From NCBI GenBank assembly GCA_000435835.1, contig FR883369.1, positions 1 through 17,198 on the forward strand: DNA of 17,198 bases, in the 5' to 3' direction. Below are positions 7,047-14,565 of this stretch, one piece after another; position 1 is the stretch's first letter, and each line of letters starts with the position of its first letter. The notes beneath the pieces are model-generated. The model was not told the origin of the DNA. It saw only the letters and a list, made by a program, of their open reading frames with translations, and ran no database searches. This stretch comes from Clostridium sp. CAG:221 (GTDB lineage: Bacteria > Bacillota > Clostridia > Clostridiales > Clostridiaceae). A program made the translations under genes and the position numbers.

Positions 7047-8072
7047 TTAATAACCATTTCCAGTGATTAATTCTATATTATAAGAGTTTTCCTCTACTTC
7101 CTCTGATACTTTAAAATCATCACTCCTAAATAACAACTTATGAAGCTTTTTAACATTGGATGCTAATGTATCTGGAATTACACAAGAACCTACAGTATCA
7201 ATTTCTTCTCCTCTAAAATCAAAAGGAAATCCTAAAGATTCTTCAATAGAATAGGATAGTATGGAAAATCCTAAAGATAATAAATCATCTTTGCTAAAAT
7301 TTGTTTCAATTAAAGGAAATACATTGTCCATAATTTTAAGTAAAACTTTAGGGGAAGACTTTTTTGCTTTTTCATTAATTAATTCTATAAGTTTTCTTTG
7401 GCGTTCAGTACGTTTAAAGTCATTTCCATCAGTATAACGAATTCGTGCATAGCATACAGCTTGTATACCATTTAATTTGTAGGTCCCTCCAACTTCTGGT
7501 GAAATAGGTACATAACTCTTACCAGTAATTTGTGCAGTTTCTTCGCAAAATTTATTTATCAAGGTAACTTCCTCATCTGTTAAGGCTATGGTAACACCAT
7601 CAATTGCATCTACAATTTCTGCTAAAGCACTAAAATCAACGGTAATATATTCTTTTATATTTAAATCTAAATTTTCATTCAGCATTGATACTGCTTGCTC
7701 TGATCCTCCTAATAGGTATGCTGAATTACATTTTAAATATTCTTCATTGCCCACATTTAGCAAGGTATCGCGATAAACAGAAACTATATTTACCATCTGC
7801 CGATTATTATCAATACTCATTACAATAATTGTATCGCTATTTGCTCTTTTTGAATTACTATCCCTGGAATCAACCCCAAATAAAGCAATATTGGTATATG
7901 GCGTTAAATTACTATCATTTACTATACCTTCATTAAGCTTAATATTTTCCTGACTAACACTAGAGTAATTTATTTTATCTAATTTTGCATTTAACTGTGC
8001 ATATAAAAATAATCCTCCAGCTACTATCAATAAAATGCAGACTCCTATACCAATTAAAAGTTTTTTCTTCAT
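7047..8072 (-). CDS. LCP (LytR-CpsA-Psr) family cell-wall polymer transferase
   Basis: A 341-residue protein with a short cytoplasmic start, one transmembrane anchor (about 5-25) and an extracellular LCP domain (about 60-235). LCP enzymes transfer lipid-linked anionic glycopolymers to peptidoglycan. Conserved residues are visible: FGVDSR (65-70), the aspartate in NSDTIIVMS (D80), SVYRDT (R101) and the arginine cluster YARIRYTDGNDFKRTERQR (208-226) that binds the pyrophosphate head group. The last 100 residues are less conserved. The start is ATG at 8070-8072, with GGAGG (8080-8084) 7 bases upstream; the frame open from 8111 runs through this site and is unlikely. An OatA-like acyltransferase gene ends 86 bases upstream on the same strand with no hairpin between them, so the two probably form an operon for envelope modification. 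The polymer it transfers cannot be told from sequence. Confidence 0.88.
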   Translation of the reverse strand: MKKKLLIGIGVCILLIVAGGLFLYAQLNAKLDKINYSSVSQENIKLNEGIVNDSNLTPYTNIALFGVDSRDSNSKRANSDTIIVMSIDNNRQMVNIVSVYRDTLLNVGNEEYLKCNSAYLLGGSEQAVSMLNENLDLNIKEYITVDFSALAEIVDAIDGVTIALTDEEVTLINKFCEETAQITGKSYVPISPEVGGTYKLNGIQAVCYARIRYTDGNDFKRTERQRKLIELINEKAKKSSPKVLLKIMDNVFPLIETNFSKDDLLSLGFSILSYSIEESLGFPFDFRGEEIDTVGSCVIPDTLASNVKKLHKLLFRSDDFKVSEEVEENSYNIELITGNGY

Positions 8073-8158
8073 CCCTTCGCCTCCCTGGACTCTTCCATGA
8101 TGCCTGGCCATATTTTTCTTATATCTATTAAAATTAAAGTCTTAATCTGCTTTGTATT

Positions 8159-10051
8159 TTAATAATTAGATATACTTCTAAAAAGTAAATCTGCATAGGC
8201 AACTTGTCCATCTGCATTTAAATGAATACCATCATCGTAAAACCACTCTGGATGTGACGGTGCAGTATTTTCCCAATCAATTATATGAACATTATCATTC
8301 TTTTCTGCCAGTGTATGAATAATAAAATTGGAGTCATTTTGCCATTGCAGATGCTGTCCATATACAGTAACCCAATATATAGTTCTATCCTTGCCCAGGT
8401 AATCTATCAAATCTTGACCTGTTGCTTCATCAAAAGGTCCATTTGTTCCAAGGGCTATAATAATTATCTTGCCTAAATTTCCTTGGTTATCTAAGTTTTC
8501 AATAATTTCTTTTGCACTTGTTACCTGTCGAGATTCCTTAGCATCAATTATACATTGAGGAAGAATATTTTTTATTGCTGGAGATGCTCCAAGCATTATA
8601 GAATCACCTACTGCTGTTATAGAGTCCAAAGTTGCTTTTTGCTTCTCAGATTCATCTACATGCTCTTCCAGTTCTCTATTTTCTCCTTCTGTGATCTCTT
8701 CACCTGCCTCTTGTAATGGCTCATCTTCTAAGCCTTCAGCTTTCTTTTCCTCTAACTGCTTTTTTTGCTGTTCCTCTAATTTTTGTGAGTTCCTATGAAG
8801 TTCCTCCTGTAGCTCTGCCATATTATTATCTTTTTCCTCAGGAGCTATAACAAAACTACAGCCTCCAAGTCCAAGAATAAATAGTGCTATATAGGTCATA
8901 AGGACAAAGGAAATCTTCTTTACCTTTTTAACATTTTTATCCCACCAATTGATTCTTCTAATTAATGTAAAATAATGTAGCCATTCTGAAAGAATTAGAA
9001 TAATAGCTACTTGTAGTAAGATAAATAGTAAATTATTATCTAATTTCAAATAGTTAAATATAAAAATAACAGGATATTGCCATAAATATATTTCATAACT
9101 TCTTTTACCAATCCATGATAATGGTTTTAAATCAAGCATCCTTCCTATTGGTAAATGAGAATCCATTGTAAGTTCAATGATTCCACAAAAAATTAAAGTT
9201 ATGGCAAGCATTCCGCCTCTATAAGTAATGTTGCCTTGTCCATCCATGAAAATGTAAGCAATAAACACCACCATCATTGCTATTTCAAAAAGAGACAATT
9301 TAAAATCTCTTCTTGCCTTAGTGATTTTATTGATCTTTGCTCTCTTAGGCATTAATCCCATACAAACACCCAATAGCAAAGCAAATATTCTTGTATCAGT
9401 ACCATAATATATCCTTGATAAATCTGTACCGCTCTCATACAAAACTGGCATAATAAAAGAAGTAGCCATAGCTATAACAAGAATAATGTATATACCTATC
9501 TTTTTTAACCTACTCTTATTAATGAATTTATAAATAATAAATAAAAGTGGCCATAGAAGATAAAACTGCAATTCTATGGCAAGATACCATAAATGTGTAA
9601 AAGGAGATGCGTTTGTAATCTTAGTGAAATAGGAGGAATTCTGTAAAATTTGCCACCAATTATTATATCCAAATATAATGCTTAGCACTTCCTGTCTAAT
9701 ACCATTTAATATTTCAGGATCAATAAGTTTTAATACGCCAATGGTTGCAAATATAACCACTAGTAAAGAAGGATAAATTCTCTTTATTCTATTTTTATAA
9801 AAACATAATAAATCAAATTTATCATTTTCCCATTTATTCTTTGAGGTAACTGCAATTAAATACCCTGACAAAACAAAAAATAGTGAAACTCCAAGAAAAC
9901 CACCTTTAACTTCATAAGGAAACATATGATAGAGAGTTACACCTATTACTGCAATCCCTCTTAAACCATCTAATCCAGAAATATACTTCCCCTCAGTTTT
10001 TGTGGCAAAGCTATCTTTTTTCTTAATAGAATCATTTAACAAAGCAACCAC
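8159..10051 (-). CDS. OatA-like membrane O-acyltransferase (acyltransferase-3 plus SGNH domain)
   Basis: A protein of up to 630 residues with two parts. Residues about 24-400 are an acyltransferase-3 membrane domain with roughly ten hydrophobic helices; hallmarks are ISGLDGLRGIAV, the YHMF histidine (H42), FFVLSGYLI and LWYLAIELQFYLLWP (155-168). After a charged, Glu/Lys-rich linker (about 405-475, probably coiled and extracellular) comes an SGNH hydrolase-fold domain with VGDSIMLG (nucleophile S484), GTNGP (N537) and DDGIHL (D607, H610). This is the architecture of OatA-type peptidoglycan O-acetyltransferases: the membrane part passes an acetyl group outward and the SGNH part places it on the wall. 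The target could also be another polymer. The start is uncertain. GTG at 10051 sits only 2 bases from the AAAAGGG site, and TTG at 10042 is 10 bases from it; no in-frame ATG is near. It lies upstream of the LCP gene. Confidence 0.88.
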   Translation of the reverse strand: MVALLNDSIKKKDSFATKTEGKYISGLDGLRGIAVIGVTLYHMFPYEVKGGFLGVSLFFVLSGYLIAVTSKNKWENDKFDLLCFYKNRIKRIYPSLLVVIFATIGVLKLIDPEILNGIRQEVLSIIFGYNNWWQILQNSSYFTKITNASPFTHLWYLAIELQFYLLWPLLFIIYKFINKSRLKKIGIYIILVIAMATSFIMPVLYESGTDLSRIYYGTDTRIFALLLGVCMGLMPKRAKINKITKARRDFKLSLFEIAMMVVFIAYIFMDGQGNITYRGGMLAITLIFCGIIELTMDSHLPIGRMLDLKPLSWIGKRSYEIYLWQYPVIFIFNYLKLDNNLLFILLQVAIILILSEWLHYFTLIRRINWWDKNVKKVKKISFVLMTYIALFILGLGGCSFVIAPEEKDNNMAELQEELHRNSQKLEEQQKKQLEEKKAEGLEDEPLQEAGEEITEGENRELEEHVDESEKQKATLDSITAVGDSIMLGASPAIKNILPQCIIDAKESRQVTSAKEIIENLDNQGNLGKIIIIALGTNGPFDEATGQDLIDYLGKDRTIYWVTVYGQHLQWQNDSNFIIHTLAEKNDNVHIIDWENTAPSHPEWFYDDGIHLNADGQVAYADLLFRSISNY

Positions 10052-10265
10052 ACCCTTTTCTAAAGTAATTTGTAATACAACTTTAATGCAATTAATTTTT
10101 AGAAATAGCTTTTTTAATTAATCTCAACCATTGCTTAATAAGATTCATGTAGAATATTTTGCTATATTTACACATTTAACTACCAACATAATTGTATGAT
10201 TGAAATTCACCTTTTATATCTTAGTTCTCTGCAAAGTTTAAAGGAATCCTTAAGGTTATATGACT

Positions 10266-10301
10266 AAAAAATCCTGAAGCTTAAATTGCTTCAGGATTTT
10301 T
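10266..10301 (-). terminator. intrinsic terminator after the nitroreductase gene
   Basis: AAAAATCCTGAAGC (10267-10280) and its perfect complement (10288-10301) enclose a 7-base loop and leave a T run on minus. It begins immediately after the nitroreductase stop codon (10303-10305). The rest of the 10052-10302 gap shows no other clear signal apart from a small AAGGA/TCCTT repeat. Confidence 0.85.
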
Positions 10302-10302
10302 C

Positions 10303-10938
10303 TTATATAAAGGTTACAACCTCTTCTAATGGTTTTCTTTTAGGACTATCTGGTGTTTCATCTGCTGGGACTCCCAATGAAATTATGGACATTAATGAGT
10401 ATTCAGACTTTTCAAATTTGATTATTTCTTCAATTTCTTTTTTTGCATGAGCTGGACCTGTCATATAACAAGTACCATATCCCATAGCTGTTGCTGCTAA
10501 CATAAAGTTTTCTACTGCTGCACCAATTCCTTGTGCTGCTGATTGTGTAGATTTCATAACTTCTATTATATCTTCACCTACATTATTTTCTCTTAATATC
10601 TTTTCTTCCACCATCTTATATTCATTGGCATAAACTAATATGGCACATGATGACCTTTGGAAATTAATGTAATAAGGTAATACTCTCATAAACTTTTTCT
10701 TTTCATCTTCATTTTTGGTTAATGAAGCAATATATTCATGGCTCTTGCTTACTGCATCAGCCATCTTATTTATTATTTCTTTATCTTGTACCACAACAAA
10801 ATGCCAGTTTTGTTGATGCTTTGGTGATGGTGCATGAGTTGCAGCATCTAACATCTTTAATATATCTTCCTTTGGAACTACTGCATCTTTATAATCTCTA
10901 ATGCTTTTTCTCTTATAAATAAAATCTAATTTTGACAT
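10303..10938 (-). CDS. nitroreductase-family FMN oxidoreductase
   Basis: A 211-residue, probably homodimeric cytoplasmic flavoprotein that uses NAD(P)H to reduce nitro compounds, quinones or similar acceptors; the natural substrate is usually unknown in this family. The FMN-binding start KRKSIRDY (9-16) is followed by APSPKHQQNWHFVVV (36-50, the 'PS..N.QPW.F' motif), AAQGIGAAVENFMLAATAMGYGTCYM (about 133-158) and ISLGVPAD near the end. The length is normal. ATG at 10936-10938 follows AAGGAG at good spacing. A candidate promoter, TTGTTA, 17 bases, TAAAAT, lies at 10981-11009. It is divergent from the pentapeptide-repeat gene and followed by its own terminator, so it is probably monocistronic. 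Confidence 0.88.
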   Translation of the reverse strand: MSKLDFIYKRKSIRDYKDAVVPKEDILKMLDAATHAPSPKHQQNWHFVVVQDKEIINKMADAVSKSHEYIASLTKNEDEKKKFMRVLPYYINFQRSSCAILVYANEYKMVEEKILRENNVGEDIIEVMKSTQSAAQGIGAAVENFMLAATAMGYGTCYMTGPAHAKKEIEEIIKFEKSEYSLMSIISLGVPADETPDSPKRKPLEEVVTFI

Positions 10939-10980
10939 TAAATCTTCTCCTTCGTAATAATGATATTATTAATTTCCTTA

Positions 10981-11029
10981 ATTTTATACTATTTTCACAT
11001 AATTAACAAATTAACAAATTAGTTAATTT
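10981..11029 (-). promoter_or_regulatory. candidate nitroreductase promoter with inverted repeat
   Basis: TTGTTA (11004-11009) and TAAAAT (10981-10986) are 17 bases apart on minus. An inverted repeat AAATTAAC, 6 bases, GTTAATTT (11008-11029) begins at the -35 box, and the AATTAACA unit occurs twice in tandem. It may be an operator. The AT-rich background makes this tentative. Confidence 0.35.
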
Positions 11030-11070
11030 TTCCTTCATTTTATTCATTTTTTATTCTCATGTATGGTTAA

Positions 11071-11099
11071 TTGCTTAATAATATAAACTTAACTATAAT
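11071..11099 (+). promoter_or_regulatory. promoter of the pentapeptide-repeat gene
   Basis: TTGCTT (11071-11076), exactly 17 bases, then a consensus TATAAT (11094-11099), 38 bases before the chosen ATG. Confidence 0.6.
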
Positions 11100-11136
11100 T
11101 TTATATATAATTATTTAATAACGATTGGAGAAATTT

Positions 11137-11781
11137 ATGAGTACATCTTTAAAAATACAAAAACCTAAATTCATTGATGAACTTGAACAAGTGGATGATT
11201 TATATGAAGAAATAACCCTTGCTGAAAAGATTCAAAATAAAATAATTGAAAATGATCTTCTGGAGGATAAGGATACATATAGTCTTACCATTGATTCTTG
11301 CAAGTTTAAAAATATTGTTTTCAGTAACTACGTATTACCTAATATTGATTTAATTGATACGGTTTTTGAGAACTGTGACTTATCAAATATTGATTTCTCT
11401 GGAGGAAGTATCCATAGAGTGGAATTTATTAATTGCAAATTAATGGGGACAAAATTTAATGATACGTCTTTAAAAAATGTGTTATTTAAGGATTGTTTGG
11501 CTAAATATTCAAGCCTTGCCTTTTCAAAATTAAATAACATAATAATATCTAACTGTAATTTTCAAGATTCTAATTTCCAAGAAGTTAAATTAAATAAAAT
11601 TGAATTCCAAAATAGTAATTTAATAAATTGCTATTTTAATAAAACTAGCCTTAATAAAATAGACTTAACAACTTGTGATATAACTGGCCTAGATCTTGAA
11701 ATACCTGACCTAGCGGGGGCAACAGTCACTACTATGCAAGCCCTAGAGCTTACTAGACTATTAAATATTAACATTAAATAA
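11137..11781 (+). CDS. pentapeptide-repeat protein
   Basis: A 214-residue protein. After an N-terminal region of about 50 charged residues, residues about 55-188 show the five-residue periodicity of pentapeptide repeats, with F, L or I at every fifth position (VFENCDLSNIDFSGGSI, VLFKDCLAKYSSLAF, NFQDSNFQEVKLNKIEF, LINCYFNKTSLNKIDL). This predicts a right-handed quadrilateral beta-helix. The C-terminus (ATVTTMQALELTRLLNINIK) looks like the capping and dimer helix found in Qnr-like members. Some family members mimic DNA and bind gyrase (MfpA, Qnr); most have no known role, and nothing here shows gyrase binding. The start is ATG at 11137, with GGAG 6 bases upstream; the frame can be extended to TTG at 11125, but that would overlap the ribosome binding site. 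It is transcribed alone and convergent with rubrerythrin. Confidence 0.82.
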   Translation: MSTSLKIQKPKFIDELEQVDDLYEEITLAEKIQNKIIENDLLEDKDTYSLTIDSCKFKNIVFSNYVLPNIDLIDTVFENCDLSNIDFSGGSIHRVEFINCKLMGTKFNDTSLKNVLFKDCLAKYSSLAFSKLNNIIISNCNFQDSNFQEVKLNKIEFQNSNLINCYFNKTSLNKIDLTTCDITGLDLEIPDLAGATVTTMQALELTRLLNINIK

Positions 11782-11790
11782 TTTATGTAG

Positions 11791-11850
11791 TGATGAACTT
11801 AGTTAATGATGAATGATGAGTGATGAACTTAGTTAATGATGAATGATGAG
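11791..11850. repeat. two perfect tandem 30-bp repeats
   Basis: The block 11791-11820 (starting TGATGAACTTAGTTAATGAT) is repeated exactly at 11821-11850, and a third copy begins (TGATGAA) at 11851. Inside the unit the heptamer ATGATGA recurs. It is non-coding. Confidence 0.9.
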
Positions 11851-12027
11851 TGATGAATTATGAATTGTTGAATAAACTCCTTACGGAGTTTAGGAAAAAA
11901 TATAATTTTAGAAACTCTTCGAGTTTCAACAATAATTCATAATTCGTAATTCATAATTCATCATTTAATTTAGAAACTCTTCGAGTTTCAACCATAATTC
12001 ATCATTCTTAATTCATAATTCATCATT
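11791..12027. repeat. non-coding heptamer and hairpin repeat element
   Basis: This fills the gap between two convergent genes. The left flank consists of tandem 30-mers and ATGATGA/ATTATGA heptamers. The centre holds three small hairpins: TAAACTCC-TTAC-GGAGTTTA (11873-11892) and two identical GAAACTC-TTC-GAGTTTC (11911-11927 and 11973-11989). The two identical hairpins sit in a direct repeat of about 55 bp with a 62-bp offset and about 3 differences. The right flank has AATTCAT heptamers, the reverse complement of the left-flank type, so the whole element is roughly one large inverted repeat. Similar AT-rich heptamer arrays are familiar between clostridial genes. It could be a MITE-like relic or a bidirectional terminator; no transposase is present. 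Confidence 0.75.
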
Positions 12028-12033
12028 AGTTTA

Positions 12034-12612
12034 TTATTCATTATAAACTTTAAAGTATCCTTGTGGATGTAAGCATGCTGGACATGACTTTGGTGCTTCT
12101 TCACCTTCATAGATATATCCACAATTTGTACACATCCATAACACTGATTCTTCTTTCTTAAAAACAGTATTATTTTGTAAATTATTAATTAGCTTTTCAT
12201 ATCTCTTTTCATGATTCTTTTCTACCTCTGCTATTCTTTCATAAGCTGCAGCAATGGCTGAAAATCCTTCTTCTCTAGCTTGCCTAGCAAATTCTGGATA
12301 AAGAATTGTCCACTCTTCATTTTCTCCTGCTGCTGCAGCTTTTAAATTATCTAGAGTATTATCATGATATGATACTGGATAAGTTGATGTTATCTCAATT
12401 CCCTGATCTTTAAAATCTTCTTTTAAAAATTTATAAAATCTCTTAGCATGTTCTTTTTCTTGTTCTGCTATTTCTAATAAAATATTAGCAATTTCAACAT
12501 ATCCTTCTTTCTTAGCCAAACTAGAGTAATACGTATATCTCATTCTAGCTTGTGATTCTCCTGCAAATGATTTTAATAAATTTTCAGCGGTTCTTGTCCC
12601 TTTTAATGTCAT
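12034..12612 (-). CDS. rbr: rubrerythrin
   Basis: A 192-residue cytoplasmic non-haem iron protein that reduces hydrogen peroxide in anaerobes, taking electrons through a rubredoxin-type centre. The ferritin-like diiron domain (about 1-145) has E19 in AGESQAR, E52 and H55 in EQEKEHAKRF, E97 and E100 in GENEEW, and E131 and H134 in EVEKNHEKRY. The C-terminal rubredoxin-like domain has two CxxC pairs, MCTNCG (C161, C164) and SCPAC (C177, C180), which bind one iron. Length and residues are those of classical rubrerythrin. The start is ATG at 12610-12612, 8 bases after AAGGAG; a GTG three codons earlier lies directly against that site and is unlikely. A TATAAT-like -10 (12652-12657) lies upstream with only a weak -35. 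PerR control is common for such genes in clostridia, but I see no clear PerR box here. Confidence 0.95.
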   Translation of the reverse strand: MTLKGTRTAENLLKSFAGESQARMRYTYYSSLAKKEGYVEIANILLEIAEQEKEHAKRFYKFLKEDFKDQGIEITSTYPVSYHDNTLDNLKAAAAGENEEWTILYPEFARQAREEGFSAIAAAYERIAEVEKNHEKRYEKLINNLQNNTVFKKEESVLWMCTNCGYIYEGEEAPKSCPACLHPQGYFKVYNE

Positions 12613-12749
12613 AAGACTCACTCCTTCATTAACAATTATTCTCTACTGTAAATTATATCCATTTTATTTCATTTTAAAACTCTTTTTTAAAATTTTTTAT
12701 AGTTTGTATTTCCTTTCAAACAATAGTTTCTAATATATATTTACATAAG

Positions 12750-12785
12750 AAAAAAGTAGATAGAACTAATCCTATCTACTTTTTT
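12750..12785 (-). terminator. intrinsic terminator after the HAD phosphatase gene
   Basis: AAAAAAGTAGATAG (12750-12763) and its perfect complement (12772-12785) form a 14-bp stem with an 8-base loop and a run of six T on minus. It starts 2 bases beyond the stop codon at 12787. Confidence 0.85.
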
Positions 12786-12786
12786 C

Positions 12787-13580
12787 TTAGCAACAAACAT
12801 ATTCTTTTATTCCTACTGCTACTCCATCATCATGAACACTTTCTGTAACTTTATGAGCATATTTTTTCACTTCATCACTGGCATTTCCCATGGCAATTCC
12901 ACAACCAACTGTTGACAACATTTCAATATCATTAATACCATCTCCAAAAGCATAACTATTTTCAATTGGTATATTTAAAATATCTAAAACTTTAAGTATT
13001 CCATGGGCCTTTGTATTTCTTTTTAAATATATTTCATAAGCCTTTTCACTAACACTACTAAAATATCCGTATTCACTATTACTTTCTACTAATGATACAC
13101 ACTTCTTAGCAGCATACTCATCAGGACATAAAACTTCTATTTTTTGCACCTGTAGTTGAGATAAATCATATTCTTGTATAATCAATTCATTATTTATACC
13201 AACTTTATTATAAAAATCATTAAATTCTTTAAATTCCTTTTTAGATATGTGTAATGTGGTGTTTCTAAAGTATATTGTATATTACATCTATCAAATTCAT
13301 TGACCATATTTTTAACATAATCCTTGTCCATAAAATCACTGTATAAAATCTTACCATTCATAATAGCAAGAGCCCCATTAGCTAATATAAATCCATCAAA
13401 ACCAAAATTTAATATTTCTTGGCTTAAAAAAGCATAAGGCCTTCCTGTTGCAATAAATATATAATTACCCTGAGCTTGTAAATCTTTAATTGACTTTTTA
13501 ACATCCTCTCGCATTTCTTTTACTCCTGCAAAGGAATCTACTAAAGTTCCGTCTATGTCAAAAAAAACTATTTTCCTCAT
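12787..13580 (-). pseudogene. Cof-type HAD-IIB sugar phosphatase, interrupted by a one-base frameshift
   Basis: Two adjacent reading frames are halves of one gene. The N-terminal half (from 13580) has HAD motif I, FFDIDGTLVD with D8 and D10, motif II ATGRP (T45), and a GFILANGA strand. It leaves frame near codon 114 and stops at 13194. The C-terminal half carries the rest of the cap and motif IV, FGDGINDIEML, then IAMGNA, and ends at 12787. Adding one A to the five-A run on minus (13238-13242) joins them into a continuous 264-residue protein, a normal length, reading LKKEFKEFNDFYNKVGIN across the junction. Family members dephosphorylate sugar phosphates or related cofactors. The start is ATG at 13578-13580, 5 bases after GGGGAG. 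The gene is divergent from a DeoR regulator that probably controls it. It could be a true mutation, a base-calling error in a homopolymer, or rescue by slippage (CTA AAA AGG permits a -1 slip). Confidence 0.85.
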
Positions 13581-13605
13581 ACATTCTCCCCTTTTTACCA
13601 TTCAG

Positions 13606-13682
13606 TATCATTTGTTATCATTTTATACTATTCATTATGCTTAGTCAATTGAACTGCCATTTTTTTTATACTATAATGATAA
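13606..13682. promoter_or_regulatory. symmetric divergent promoters and operators between HAD and DeoR genes
   Basis: Rightward: TTGAAC (13649-13654), 17 bases, TATAAT (13672-13677). Leftward: TTGACT (13643-13648), 17 bases, TAAAAT (13620-13625). The two -35 boxes abut. TTATCATT (13615-13622) overlaps the leftward -10 and its exact inverse AATGATAA (13675-13682) overlaps the rightward -10; the symmetry axis falls precisely between the -35 boxes. A second TATCATTT lies at 13606-13613, ten bases from the first. The likely binder is the DeoR-type protein encoded to the right. Confidence 0.65.
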
Positions 13683-13711
13683 TAAATAATACTAATAAGG
13701 AGTTGCATATA

Positions 13712-14476
13712 ATGTTTACTGAGGAACGTCATGAACATATTTTAAATTTATTAAAGAACAATGGTAAAGTTCTAGTAAAGGATTTAAGCAAAGAGTTTAA
13801 TGTCAGCGAAAGCATGATTAGAAAAGACCTACAATTTTTAGAAAAGAAGAATTTATTACAACGCACCTATGGTGGTGCCATTAATATAAAGCAATCTTAT
13901 TCCAATGTAGAATCATTTAATAAGAGAGTTTCTAAAAATACAGATCTAAAAGAAAAGTTAGCTATTAAAGCTTATAATGAAATTAATGACAAAGATACTA
14001 TCTTTCTTGATGCATCTACAGCTTCCTATATGATTGCTAAATTAATTGTAAAAAATAATAAAGATGTAATATTAATTACAAATATGCTTGAAATATCATC
14101 ACTTATACCTGAAAACTCTAAAACAAAATTTATTTTTATTGGTGGTGACTATAATCCATTTGTTGGTGGAAGTATTGGCTCTCATTCTATAGCACAAATC
14201 AATCAATATAGATGTACAAAAGCTTTTATTGGATGTACAGGCATAAGTTTAGCTGATGGTTCTATAAGTACCATGCTTTCAGAAGATGCTTATACTAAAA
14301 GTGCCATAATGAATATTTCTAAAGAACTTTATATCGTAACATTAAATGAAAAATTCGAAACTACTGGCAGTTTTACCTTTGCAAACATCTCTGACTTTAA
14401 TGCCATAATAACAGAAAGCCAACCAGACAAATCAATACTTAAATCACTTGAAGAAAATTATATTACTATAATTTAA
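13712..14476 (+). CDS. DeoR-family transcriptional regulator
   Basis: A 254-residue regulator with a DeoR winged helix-turn-helix (about 1-57: GKVLVKDLSKEFNVSESMIRKDL, then the RTYGGA hallmark at 51-56) and a DeoRC sensor domain (about 75-235) with LDASTASYMIAK (99-110), LITNM, FIGGDYNPFVGGSIG (142-156) and IGCTGIS. It probably senses a sugar phosphate, perhaps the substrate of the neighbouring HAD phosphatase. The start is ATG at 13712, 9 bases after AAGGAG (13697-13702); the open frame extends to 13637, but that segment contains the promoter, so the longer form is wrong. It is transcribed away from the HAD gene, and repeats in the shared region suggest it controls both. It differs clearly from the other DeoR protein in the window and the operators are different, so the two should act on separate targets. 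Confidence 0.9.
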   Translation: MFTEERHEHILNLLKNNGKVLVKDLSKEFNVSESMIRKDLQFLEKKNLLQRTYGGAINIKQSYSNVESFNKRVSKNTDLKEKLAIKAYNEINDKDTIFLDASTASYMIAKLIVKNNKDVILITNMLEISSLIPENSKTKFIFIGGDYNPFVGGSIGSHSIAQINQYRCTKAFIGCTGISLADGSISTMLSEDAYTKSAIMNISKELYIVTLNEKFETTGSFTFANISDFNAIITESQPDKSILKSLEENYITII

Positions 14477-14504
14477 TAAACATAAACAATATATTGTAAA
14501 CTTC

Positions 14505-14550
14505 ATATTAATAGAGATACATAACTTATGTATCTCTATTAATATTTTTA
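14505..14550. terminator. bidirectional terminator with perfect 20-bp arms
   Basis: ATATTAATAGAGATACATAA (14505-14524) is perfectly complementary to 14526-14545 with one base between; the innermost pairs must open to form the loop. TTTTTA follows on plus. It lies between the stop codons of the DeoR regulator (14476) and the convergent EFR1-type gene (14566) and can serve both. Confidence 0.8.
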
Positions 14551-14565
14551 CACAGCATATTTTTA

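Noticed and set aside
7588..8476. Short plus-strand frames inside the LCP and acyltransferase genes
   Set aside because: They are shadow frames of conserved coding sequence.
11791..11850. Possible CRISPR array because of exact 30-bp repeats
   Set aside because: The two copies are directly adjacent with no spacer, and no cas gene is in the window.
12613..12749. PerR box upstream of rubrerythrin
   Set aside because: The region is AT-rich, but no TTATAATNATTATAA-like palindrome was found.
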